A stretch of 30,228 bases of DNA, taken from NCBI GenBank assembly GCA_041746615.1, contig JBGTGS010000293.1, forward strand, positions 1 through 30,228, written 5' to 3'. A program made the translations under genes and the position numbers. Source of the stretch: CAMAXB01 sp041746615. GTDB taxonomy: Bacteria > Verrucomicrobiota > Verrucomicrobiia > Opitutales > Opitutaceae. Numbering within the stretch: position 1 is the stretch's first letter; the number at the start of each line of letters is the position of its first letter. Positions 1 to 8,120 of the stretch are shown piece by piece. The notes below the pieces were generated by a model. It was not told the DNA's origin. It made no database searches and saw only the letters and a list, made by a program, of their open reading frames with translations.

Positions 1-222
1 CCACTGACCTTAGGGAAGGGGTTGGGTCGGGACTACACGCCCTTTCGGGAAAACTGCTCCTGCCATGCAGTCACTTGCGCGAAAATCGGCAGCAAATTAG
101 CCGATTCTCACTCCCAGTAGCGGAAGTCGGGTTAGCCCGGATGAGGGGGCCGACGCTCAAGCCCGGACGGCTTGTCGCGGAACCTGTATCTTTTCCGAAG
201 GGAAGGGGCGCAATATCCGGGC

Positions 223-735
223 TCAGGTCAGCGGATCATCCCGGAATTTTGTCGCAAGATTGAGGAAGTGCTTTTGTGCCTCGAGCCACAGCGGATCCTG
301 CCGGATCTCGGTCATGGTCTTGCCGGTGTGGTTGCAGATCAGGTAGGCGGCCGGACCCAAGCGGATGCAGGCATCAAAATGGGTTTCGTGCGCATGGGGG
401 GTGAACTCGAAGTCTCCCGCCTCCATGAGCTGTCCCTTCATCTCAGCCCGCAGGGGGCCGAGGTCGGCCTGGAAGCGGCTTTTGTAGGAGTCAACGCGGG
501 GGCCCTCGTAGGCAAGAATCGCACCCTGGTCCGGGGTGAGCTTGATGAGCACCCATTCATCGAAAAGCGGCTTCTGGTGGGCGGCGTTCATGCGGCCCAT
601 GGCGTGAATGACGGCGGTGCGGGCGTCGGCTAGGTTCATCGCCGGCATTTTCCGCCAGCCGGGCGGGGTGGCCAGAACATTGTAGCCGGTAGGAGTCAGG
701 AAGTCGTAAAGTATTTCTCCGCAGGTCGGTGTCAT
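223..735 (-). CDS. Conserved-looking hypothetical protein, coupled to the helicase gene
   Basis: A 170-residue protein without a family I recognise. The reading frame extends further upstream, but the ATG at 735 is preferred because it overlaps the stop codon of the upstream helicase gene as ATGA (732-735), a typical translational coupling arrangement. The sequence has no signal peptide or membrane segment. It is fairly acidic and has a His-rich stretch (TPHAHETHFDAC) near residue 115. Because it is read directly after the RNA helicase, a cytoplasmic role in the same transcript is plausible, but no function should be assigned. The product is compact and well-behaved in composition, so I think it is a real gene. 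Confidence 0.75.
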   Translation of the reverse strand: MTPTCGEILYDFLTPTGYNVLATPPGWRKMPAMNLADARTAVIHAMGRMNAAHQKPLFDEWVLIKLTPDQGAILAYEGPRVDSYKSRFQADLGPLRAEMKGQLMEAGDFEFTPHAHETHFDACIRLGPAAYLICNHTGKTMTEIRQDPLWLEAQKHFLNLATKFRDDPLT

Positions 736-2072
736 CTGCCCTTGCGACTGCGCCAATGGGCGCCGGGCTTGCCCTTGGAGTGCCACTGGGGGTTGCCACC
801 GCCGAAGGCCCGGCCACTGGCGTTGCGGTCCTGGTTGCGTCCGGTGTCCCCTTTTTGCTGCCCACCCTTGCCCAGACTCTGTTGATAGCCGGAACGCTTG
901 GGGGCTGCCGCGAGCGGGTTGGCGGGATCAATCCGTGGAGGTGAGCCTCCCTCGTAAGCGAAGCCTTCGAGGGTATGAACGGGTATCGCCTGACCGATCC
1001 GCTTTTCAATCGCGACCACCTCGTTGGCATCCTGGGGGGTCACCAGCATCACGGCATCGCCGGTCTCCCGGGCGCGTCCGGTGCGGCCGATGCGATGGAC
1101 GTAGTCGTCCGCGTGCTGGGGTACGTCGTAGTTGATCACGTGTGACACTCCGGCAATGTCGATGCCCCGGGCGGCGATATCGGTGGCGACCAGGATGCCT
1201 TGTTGGCCACCCTTGAACCCCTCCAGAGCGGCGACGCGTTGCGCCTGGGTGCGTTCGGCATGAATGACCCCCACGGCATGATTCGTAATCCGCAGGGCAT
1301 GGGCGATGCGATCCGCCCCTTTGCGGGTACGGGTGAAAACAATCACACTCTTGAAGTCAGCCCGCTTCAACAGTGCCAGGAGCAGGTCGAGTTTTTGCTC
1401 TGCGAGCACGGCGAGGACGGCATGGCTGACCGTGGCGGTCACGGGCTGGGCCCGGGCGATCTCGATGCGCAGGGGATCCCGCAGGGCGAAGCGGGCGACT
1501 TCCTCCAATCGTGGCGGCAACGTGGCGGAGAAAAGCAGGGTTTGTCGGGCCGGCGGACACCGTTTCACGATGGTCTTCACCTCATCGATGAAACCCATGT
1601 CCAACATGCGGTCGACCTCGTCGAGGACCAGCACCTCCACCCGATCTAGCCGCAGCTCGTTGGATTCGAGAAACTCGGTCAGGCGTCCGGTGGTCGCGAT
1701 GACCACGTCGGCCCCGGCGCGGAGAGCGGTGCGTTGGGGTCCGAGGTTGACGCCGCCGTGCAGGACAATCGTCTTGAGATCGGTGAACTTGCCGAGGGCG
1801 AGAAAGGAGGTCTGCACCTGGGCAGCCAGCTCACGGGTCGGTTCCAGTACGAGAACCCGGGGGCCCTCGGCCCGGTGGGGTCCGAGTCGGTTGAGAATGG
1901 GCAATGCGAAGGCGGCGGTCTTGCCGGTCCCGGTCTGGGCGGAAGCCATGAGGTCGCGCCCGGTCAGAATCACGGGAATGGCCTGGGCCTGGATGGGGGT
2001 TGGTTCGGCATAGCCCTGTGCCTGGGCCCCGCGCACGAGGCTGGAATAGAGACCGAGTTTGGAAAACGGCAT
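732..2072 (-). CDS. DEAD-box ATP-dependent RNA helicase, RhlE-like
   Basis: A 446-residue superfamily 2 RNA helicase, expected to unwind RNA duplexes in ribosome assembly or mRNA decay. Motifs in order: Q motif (YAEPTPIQ, residues 21-28), Walker A SAQTGTGKT (44-52), PTREL (78-82), GG in LHGG, TTGRL (127-131, usually TPGRL), motif II DEVD (151-154), SAT (182-184), ARGIDI and HRIGRTGRA near residue 330. A basic Gly/Gln/Arg-rich tail of about 55 residues follows the core, as in the RhlE/SrmB group, and probably binds RNA. Motif II reads DEVD instead of DEAD; the nucleotide sequence clearly encodes Val. The ATP- and Mg-binding Asp and Glu are kept, so activity is expected. The downstream gene overlaps by 4 bases. 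Confidence 0.93.
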   Translation of the reverse strand: MPFSKLGLYSSLVRGAQAQGYAEPTPIQAQAIPVILTGRDLMASAQTGTGKTAAFALPILNRLGPHRAEGPRVLVLEPTRELAAQVQTSFLALGKFTDLKTIVLHGGVNLGPQRTALRAGADVVIATTGRLTEFLESNELRLDRVEVLVLDEVDRMLDMGFIDEVKTIVKRCPPARQTLLFSATLPPRLEEVARFALRDPLRIEIARAQPVTATVSHAVLAVLAEQKLDLLLALLKRADFKSVIVFTRTRKGADRIAHALRITNHAVGVIHAERTQAQRVAALEGFKGGQQGILVATDIAARGIDIAGVSHVINYDVPQHADDYVHRIGRTGRARETGDAVMLVTPQDANEVVAIEKRIGQAIPVHTLEGFAYEGGSPPRIDPANPLAAAPKRSGYQQSLGKGGQQKGDTGRNQDRNASGRAFGGGNPQWHSKGKPGAHWRSRKGR

Positions 2073-2196
2073 TGGCTGAACGTGAACCCGGGAATCAACG
2101 AAGTCGAGAGGGGCTCGGGCGCGGGCTTGCCATCGCGGGGGCCTGAAAAAGCCCGGCGGTGGAACCCCGGCGGGGCGCGCGGGCTACGACCGGGGC

Positions 2197-3669
2197 TTAT
2201 TCCTCGAGGATGATGTTGTAGCGGTCGAGGGAGCTGGCCTCCAGGCGGGCGAGATCGGCGAGGGCGATGCGTAGCGCGATGCGGGCTTGCAGCTCGCTGA
2301 CGCGGGCGTTGTCGAGCTCCTCTTGGGATTCCTGGACCCGGCGGAAGGTGCTGATGCCCGCGTCAAAACGCGCGCGTTCCAGATCGAACTGACGCTGGCC
2401 GAGCGCAGTGGCCTGACGGGAGATTTCGACGCTCTCGATATTGATCTCGACTGCGCGCACGGCGGTGCGGACCTGGACAAGGAGGTTCTGCTCGATCTGT
2501 TCGATGCGCTTCTCCTCGCGGGTGAGGCTGAGCAGGGCCTGGCGGTAGCGGGCCTTCTCGGCCTTCAGGCCAAAAGGCATGCTGACGCTCATGTCGATGG
2601 TCCAGTTGTAGCCTTCACCGGACCAGAGCTCGCGGTAGGACTCGGCTGGCTCCGGCTTCCGGTTGTTGTAGCCGCCGGCGACGCCGACGGTGAGGTTGGG
2701 CATGCGATCTTTCCGGGCGGTATCCACGTCGAGCTCGACCTGTTCGATCGCGAGTTTGGCGGAGGCGAAGTCGGGGGAATTATTCAGAGCGAGAGGGAAG
2801 GAGCGCTCAACGGAGACGGGTGGTACGGTGAAGTCGGAAAACTGCACGGCCCCCGGCGCGCGATCAAAATCACCCTGGCCGATGATGTTAAGGAGGGCGT
2901 CCTCGCGTTCTTTCACGGATTGTTCCGCCTGGAGGAGGGCGCGACGGGCATTCGCGACATTGACCTCGCCCTGTAGGACATCGAGATCGGTGGCGATGCC
3001 GGTGTTGCGGCGGGTGGTGTTTTCCTCAAGGAGGCGTTCGGCCAGCTCAAGGCTGAAGTGGCGGACGCTCAGTTGCTCGCGGGCGAAGCCGAGGTTGTAG
3101 TAGGCGGCCTCGACGTTGCGCACCACGGTGAGCACGGAGTTCTTGAAATCGAGGTTTGCGCGTTCGATGCCGATCCGGGCGCGTTCGATGGCGGCCCGGT
3201 TATAATTCCGGCCGAAACCCTGCAGCAGTGGCTGACGCACGCTCAGGGAAAAATCGCTGTTGTAGGACGGGTTGAGGACGGTGTTGGGGGCATTGTTGCC
3301 GGACCGGTTCAGGTTGGTGTTGGCGGTCACCGTCGCGCCGGTGACGATGCGCTTGGAGGCCGAAATCCGGTTTACATAGCTGGAACTTCGCGGCTGGGGG
3401 GCGTCAAGAAGCGTGCTGGTCTGGATGGACTGGCTTTGTGAGCGGCTGGTGGTGAAGCTCAGGTTGGGATCAAAGGAAGCCTCGGCAATCTCCAGAAACT
3501 CCCGGGTGCTCTCGCGATTGATCGACTGGATTTGCAGATCGAAGTTTTGGGCGAGGGCCCGGGCGATGGCCTCTTCCAACGAGAGCGCGGGGGGTGCGTC
3601 CTGGGCGGTTAGGAAGGTGACCGGTGCCAAAAGGGCGAGGAAGACGGCGAAGCGGAGACAGCGGATCAT
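2197..3669 (-). CDS. TolC-family outer membrane efflux protein
   Basis: A 490-residue outer membrane channel of the TolC/OEP family, the exit duct of tripartite efflux or type I secretion systems. The chosen ATG at 3669 gives a clear signal peptide (MIRC followed by a hydrophobic stretch ending LTAQDA); a longer frame upstream would bury it. After the leader come the typical SLEEAIARALAQNFDLQIQ opening and two long alpha-helical, coiled-coil-like repeats rich in Ala, Glu and Arg. They include RQPLLQGFGRNYNRAAIERARIG and the second-half motif (F)DAGISTFRRVQESQEELDNARVSELQARIALRIALADL. No inner membrane pump or adaptor is adjacent, so its partner must be elsewhere, and the substrate cannot be told. 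No Shine-Dalgarno is evident before the start. Confidence 0.92.
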   Translation of the reverse strand: MIRCLRFAVFLALLAPVTFLTAQDAPPALSLEEAIARALAQNFDLQIQSINRESTREFLEIAEASFDPNLSFTTSRSQSQSIQTSTLLDAPQPRSSSYVNRISASKRIVTGATVTANTNLNRSGNNAPNTVLNPSYNSDFSLSVRQPLLQGFGRNYNRAAIERARIGIERANLDFKNSVLTVVRNVEAAYYNLGFAREQLSVRHFSLELAERLLEENTTRRNTGIATDLDVLQGEVNVANARRALLQAEQSVKEREDALLNIIGQGDFDRAPGAVQFSDFTVPPVSVERSFPLALNNSPDFASAKLAIEQVELDVDTARKDRMPNLTVGVAGGYNNRKPEPAESYRELWSGEGYNWTIDMSVSMPFGLKAEKARYRQALLSLTREEKRIEQIEQNLLVQVRTAVRAVEINIESVEISRQATALGQRQFDLERARFDAGISTFRRVQESQEELDNARVSELQARIALRIALADLARLEASSLDRYNIILEE

Positions 3670-3966
3670 AAGGCAATTAACACGAGTCCGAGGTAAAACG
3701 TTGCTGGAAATTGGAGAAAATCGCCCGAACGGCAGCAGGTATGGTATAAAATCCAAGGGACGTGGTGGGAGAGACGACCTAGGAAGACAAAGGTTTCAAC
3801 GCAATGGCAGTTAAGGATAACAAGCGGGTGCGGCCTGTTGTCTCGTAGAAGCCAAAATAACCTGCAGGCAACGGCCATGACCGTGCAATCTCATGAGAGA
3901 TGATGGACGTGGCCGGGGAAGGCATACAGACTGAAGGTCAGGATGCCGGATGAGTGGTGGCCCCGG

Positions 3967-5640
3967 TCAGGGCAGGACGGGGGCGGTTCGGGCGAGCTCG
4001 GTCTGCACCATTTCGCCGAGGTAGTCATTGGCGTTCTGCGAGGCGGTGAACTGGGCGACCTGGTCGCGCATCAACGCATACCGGGGGTTGGCCTCGGTCA
4101 GATCGGGCGGCGTCTTGGTCTGCACGTAAACGAGGAGTCCCTGATCGTCGGAGATGACCATGTCGGCGACATCGCCCTCGTTGAGAGAGTCGAGGGAGCC
4201 GAGGGCGGCTTGCTCGACGTTGGCGGGCGGGGTGCGGCGGGTGAACGGTTCGTAGGTGCCGACCTCGATGGCGACGCCGGCGGCGACCGAGGCGGCGCCG
4301 ACGGCCTGCTCAAAGGATTCCCCGGCGGCGAGCCGGGTGCGCAGAGCATCACGAACGGTGCGGCCGAGTTCAACGGAGAGCCGCCGTTTTTCGCTCGCAC
4401 GATAGTCGGCGATGACCTGGTCGCGGACCTCAATCAGCAGAGGGGCGCGGGGGGGGATGGTCTCCTGCCAGAAAAGAACCACGCTGCCTGCCGAGGTGGG
4501 CAGCGCATCGGTGAAATGGCGGTCGGCATTCAGCTTGAAGGCCTCGGCTGCGAGCGTGGGGCTGCCGGCAAACTGCGGGGGAAGATGGTCGGCGCTGAAG
4601 GGCTCGACGTCCTGCAGGGTAAGATTGCGGGTGGCGAGGAAGGCTTCCACGCCATCCGGAGGAACACCGGCCTCGAAGATGGCGAGGCTGAGATCACTGG
4701 CGGCGGAGGCGGCCAGACGTTGGGCACGTTCCAACCGCAGGGTGGCCTCGACCTGGGGACGGACGGCGGCGAAATCGGCATCAATGCCTGTCTCCACGCC
4801 GATGGCAGGAGTGGTCTCGGGGTTGGTGCTGGGCTTGGGGAAGCGGAGGGGATTCGCGTTGTAGTGCGCACGCACCTGAGCTTCGGTCACGACCACCTGA
4901 TTCAGGTAGTCAAGGTTGGAGAAGGTGGTGTAACGCACCTTCACATGGGCAGGGATCTCGTAGCGGAAGATGTTGTCCTCAAAGTATCGCACCACGTTGG
5001 CATCCGTTGGATTGATTTCCGGTGAGAAGCCGGCGAGATCAACCCGGGCGACGTCAAGCGTCCAGGTGGAGTCGGAGCGGGTCAGCTGATCCTTGACTTC
5101 AGCCGGGAGCACATACCCGGGGCCGGCGAGGAGTTCCTGGATTTGGTTGAAGCGGAAATCATCGTTGATCACCCGGGTGACATCACCTTCGGAAATCTGG
5201 GGATTGAGCCGGATATTGTCGCGAAACTGGGCATAGCTGGCGGCATCGAAGCCCCCTTGCTCGCCGACGAAGGCACCGAGTCCCTGGATGAATTCACCGA
5301 GTTGTTCGGAGGTCGGGCCGGGCAGGTTGAGCTGACTGGCCAGATGGAGTCCGGCCTGGCGTTGCAGGGCGTAGTCCTGCAACTGGGCCTGGTTGAGTGC
5401 CGGATAGCCGGCCTGGAGGAAAACACTGAGGCTGGCATCGCCAAAGAGTCGTTCCTGATCCTCTTGGGAGCCGAGGTTGACGCCGTAGAAGGGCCGGTTC
5501 ACCGGCTTGGGCATACCCGACCCGTCAAAGCCGACGCCGGGCGCGAAGTAGATGACGAATGAAACGATGATGAAGACCAGGAGGATCGCGAAGAAAACGC
5601 GAAAGTGCCTCTGGAGGGTGAGCTGAATCCAGGAAATCAT
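3967..5640 (-). CDS. PpiD/SurA-like membrane-anchored periplasmic chaperone
   Basis: A 557-residue protein. The ATG at 5640 (MISWIQLTLQRHFRVFF) is favoured over the upstream frame because it starts just before a single N-terminal transmembrane anchor (FFAILLVFIIVSFVIYFAPG, about residues 14-33), the layout of PpiD. The rest should be periplasmic: a SurA-N-like helical region (about 80-210), then VKVRYTTFSNLDYLNQVVVTEAQVRAHYNANPLRF, the chaperone element that precedes the parvulin domain in PpiD. A convincing parvulin PPIase core is not visible in the centre, so it may be a chaperone without isomerase activity; the C-terminal helical lobe is kept. It probably helps fold outer membrane proteins. 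It stands alone, about 300 bp upstream of the TolC gene on the same strand. Confidence 0.72.
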   Translation of the reverse strand: MISWIQLTLQRHFRVFFAILLVFIIVSFVIYFAPGVGFDGSGMPKPVNRPFYGVNLGSQEDQERLFGDASLSVFLQAGYPALNQAQLQDYALQRQAGLHLASQLNLPGPTSEQLGEFIQGLGAFVGEQGGFDAASYAQFRDNIRLNPQISEGDVTRVINDDFRFNQIQELLAGPGYVLPAEVKDQLTRSDSTWTLDVARVDLAGFSPEINPTDANVVRYFEDNIFRYEIPAHVKVRYTTFSNLDYLNQVVVTEAQVRAHYNANPLRFPKPSTNPETTPAIGVETGIDADFAAVRPQVEATLRLERAQRLAASAASDLSLAIFEAGVPPDGVEAFLATRNLTLQDVEPFSADHLPPQFAGSPTLAAEAFKLNADRHFTDALPTSAGSVVLFWQETIPPRAPLLIEVRDQVIADYRASEKRRLSVELGRTVRDALRTRLAAGESFEQAVGAASVAAGVAIEVGTYEPFTRRTPPANVEQAALGSLDSLNEGDVADMVISDDQGLLVYVQTKTPPDLTEANPRYALMRDQVAQFTASQNANDYLGEMVQTELARTAPVLP

Positions 5641-5713
5641 GGAGGTAAAAAGGGCGAACCTAGGTTGGGCAGGAGGGGTGTCAACCGGCGATTCTGCACC
5701 CCGGGCTTCCGGG

Positions 5714-7282
5714 TTACTTGCTTCGGGGGGCGTTGGCTGCGGAGCCCGGATGGGAACCCTTGACCGGATGCTCGTCCAGCAGGATTTCCAGGGACTTTTT
5801 GAAGAAAGGTTCACCCATGACGGTGCTGAACTCCTGATGATAGCGTTCCATGATGGGATCGAGATGAATCAGGGACGGCCCGGGGCTGTCCTCCCCATAA
5901 TCGTTGCCCAGGGTCTTGAACTCGCCAAGGGTGATGCGGTTGAGGGGCCGGGCAGGCTGGTAGCGCAGGTCCGTCGCGGCCGCAGCTTCCGCCGGTGGCA
6001 CCGGGGTGATCAGCTGCATCATCACAAGCCGGTTGATGCATTCATTGAGCACCTGGGAGGGCACCTTGAGCATGTCCCCGAGTTCGGAAACCGTGCAGGG
6101 TGGGAGGCAGTCATGGAAGCGGCGGGAAATCGTCAGCAGGACCACGAGTGAAAGCCGTTCGCGCATTGATTCGGAAAGGCTGTTCCAAGCGGCCTGCGAA
6201 TTGCGGTAATTTACGTTCTGGACCGCGTAGCTGACCTGGCCGCCGAGCAGGACAAAGAACCAGAAGACATAGAGGCCGAACATCATGATCGGCAGGATGC
6301 CGAGCGACCCGTAGAGACTGGTGTTGAGGATGACGCGACGGACGTAAAGGAACGCGAGGTAGTTGTTCAGGACCAGCAACAGGGCCACGACCCCTGCGCC
6401 GATGAGGGCGGCCTGCCAGAGCACGCGGGTGTTGGGGATGGTGCGATAGAAGACCGTGAGCACGGCGACCAGAACCACGAGCGACCCGGCCGGCAGCAGG
6501 TGGCTGAGCAGTCCCATCACTTCCGTGCCCCAGGGCATCCGCTCGGCAAAGGCGTTGAAGAACGCGCCCGCAGAAAGGCCGGTGACTGCGGCGAAAAAGA
6601 GCACGGCACCCAGCGTGAGAACGGTCCAGTAGAAGACTAGGCGCATGAGCCAGGACCGGCCGCGGCGCACCCCCCAGATCTCGTTGAACGCCGTTTCGAT
6701 CGACGTGAAAAGTTGAAGAACAATCACGATCAGGACGATGGCCCCGATGGCCCCGACGGTACCGTTGCGAGTGCCGTCGACGAACCCCTCGATGAGTTCG
6801 ACCAGTTCGGGATTGACCGCGACGGTAGTGGCTTCGACCGGCGGATCTTCGCCCGCCGCGGTGGTTTCCTGGGCCGGTGTGTTGAGGGTGGTGGCCGTGA
6901 GGACATCGCTTCGACGGGGAGGGGTGGGGGTGAGGTCGGAGAGGTGGATCGCCTCGTACTGCGCAATCTGGGGGGCGACGAACTTGATCAGCCGGTTGAG
7001 GGTGTTGACCGCGAGGTTGGGTTCTTCCTTGTCCAGCATGAAGCCGGCCACGAGCATGGCGATTGCGACCAGCGGACCCAGGCCGAGGAGCGAGCTGAAG
7101 CTGAGGGAGGCCGCGCGGCTGGCGGCCCGGGTTTCGTTGAGCCCCGTCAGGGTGATCGAGACGACCCTGAGCAAGGCATACCATCGCCCGCGTGGCGACC
7201 GGTTGTTCAGGTGCTGCGTCTTCCAGATTTCCCGTTGGAAAAGGTGGACGAGGGCGGGCCTGATCTGGCTGGCTCGAGCCAT
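5714..7282 (-). CDS. YihY/BrkB-family inner membrane protein
   Basis: A 522-residue member of the YihY/BrkB (formerly RNase BN) family, whose biochemical role is unsettled. The first half carries the family signature TRAASRAASLSFSSLLGLGPLVAIAMLVAGF and the conserved ETAFNEIWGVRRGRSW-x(n)-YW segment. There are about six transmembrane helices (around residues 65-85, 175-195, 225-250, 265-290, 305-330 and 340-360). A periplasmic or loop insertion of roughly 80 residues, rich in Thr and Pro, separates helices 1 and 2. After the membrane region, a soluble C-terminal domain (about 385-500) looks winged-helix-like (FHDCLPPCTVSELGDMLKVPSQVLNECINRLV). The gene starts 20 bp after the stop of the GYF-domain gene, so the two are probably one transcription unit. 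Confidence 0.88.
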   Translation of the reverse strand: MARASQIRPALVHLFQREIWKTQHLNNRSPRGRWYALLRVVSITLTGLNETRAASRAASLSFSSLLGLGPLVAIAMLVAGFMLDKEEPNLAVNTLNRLIKFVAPQIAQYEAIHLSDLTPTPPRRSDVLTATTLNTPAQETTAAGEDPPVEATTVAVNPELVELIEGFVDGTRNGTVGAIGAIVLIVIVLQLFTSIETAFNEIWGVRRGRSWLMRLVFYWTVLTLGAVLFFAAVTGLSAGAFFNAFAERMPWGTEVMGLLSHLLPAGSLVVLVAVLTVFYRTIPNTRVLWQAALIGAGVVALLLVLNNYLAFLYVRRVILNTSLYGSLGILPIMMFGLYVFWFFVLLGGQVSYAVQNVNYRNSQAAWNSLSESMRERLSLVVLLTISRRFHDCLPPCTVSELGDMLKVPSQVLNECINRLVMMQLITPVPPAEAAAATDLRYQPARPLNRITLGEFKTLGNDYGEDSPGPSLIHLDPIMERYHQEFSTVMGEPFFKKSLEILLDEHPVKGSHPGSAANAPRSK

Positions 7283-7302
7283 GGCGTGCGGTGGCGACGC
7301 CC

Positions 7303-8052
7303 TCAGGTCACCATGAAGTAGGCGAAACCGGCCATGCCCGCGAGGCCCAGGATCACGGCCGGGATGAGAAGGGTGAAGCGGGTAAAGACCGTGCTGAAAT
7401 ACAGACCGAACGAACCGGCGGCAACCGCGAGGAAGGCGGTGGTCTCCCCCTGGGACCAGAACATGAATCCGAGGAAACCGAAACCAAGGGCGGCACGAAA
7501 GCGCACGAACGGGTAGATGCTGGACATCTGGAGGACGAGCAGCAGGAAGAGCACGAGGTCGATCGCCCCGAGGATGGCAAATGGCTGGGTGACCAGGCTG
7601 AGATAATCGCCGGAGGCCAGGCGATCGATCGAGGGCAGCAGGAGGGCGATGGCACTGATCAGAAGCAATAGCGTGGCGGCGTACATGCCGGTCTTCGCCG
7701 CCATGGCCAGGAGCTCAATCGGGTCGGCCTTGCCCTTGGTGTCCTCGGTTCGGCCCTCCGCCGCCGCCAGCATGTCATTCACTTCGATCGGCTTGGCGTC
7801 CTCCTGATGAACATTGAGGGTGTTGATGGCTTCCTTGTGCTTGAGGGAGAGCTTCTGTTTCTCGGGAAAGAGCAGGGCCATGAGCTCGGCGTTGTCGCCC
7901 ACGGCGACCCATTGCTCGGTGGACGCCTCGTAATAGAGGGTCGCAGCATCCACCTGCCCGGCCTCGGCGAGAGAGCAAAGCTGGTCCTGATTGAAGGGGC
8001 CGCGGGCGTCGGTCTCGGTCGCACTGCGGATGTAGAATTCCTGCGTGGCCAT
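7303..8052 (-). CDS. GYF-domain membrane protein
   Basis: A 249-residue protein of unknown function. Starting at the ATG at 8052 (MATQEFYIRS) places a GYF_2-type domain at the very N-terminus (about residues 5-60). It reads FYIRS, then ARGPFNQDQLCSLAEAGQVDAATLYYEASTEQWVAV, then a short acidic linker. GYF_2 domains bind proline-rich peptides or act as cytoplasmic adaptors in bacterial membrane proteins. The C-terminal half (about 105-249) contains four to five hydrophobic segments, the last ending at the C-terminus with FAYFMVT. Its stop is 20 bp from the start of the YihY/BrkB-like gene, so the two are likely co-transcribed and perhaps partners. The longer frame upstream of 8052 encodes a Pro/His/Arg-rich stretch that looks non-coding. 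Confidence 0.78.
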   Translation of the reverse strand: MATQEFYIRSATETDARGPFNQDQLCSLAEAGQVDAATLYYEASTEQWVAVGDNAELMALLFPEKQKLSLKHKEAINTLNVHQEDAKPIEVNDMLAAAEGRTEDTKGKADPIELLAMAAKTGMYAATLLLLISAIALLLPSIDRLASGDYLSLVTQPFAILGAIDLVLFLLLVLQMSSIYPFVRFRAALGFGFLGFMFWSQGETTAFLAVAAGSFGLYFSTVFTRFTLLIPAVILGLAGMAGFAYFMVT

Positions 8053-8120
8053 GTCGGGGGAGGCTGCGTGGGGGAGGGTCGGCCGGCAAGGTTGTTCTTT
8101 GGGGACAGGTTCCGCCCGGA

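Noticed and set aside
1..222. Short plus-strand open frame at 75-263
   Set aside because: Only 62 codons, Arg/Pro/Gly-rich, overlaps the end of the hypothetical gene on the other strand and has no support.
3943..5025. A long plus-strand open frame (360 codons) opposite the PpiD-like gene
   Set aside because: It is Gly-rich, has no family signature and is the mirror of a clearly recognisable membrane-anchored chaperone; high GC makes such shadows common.
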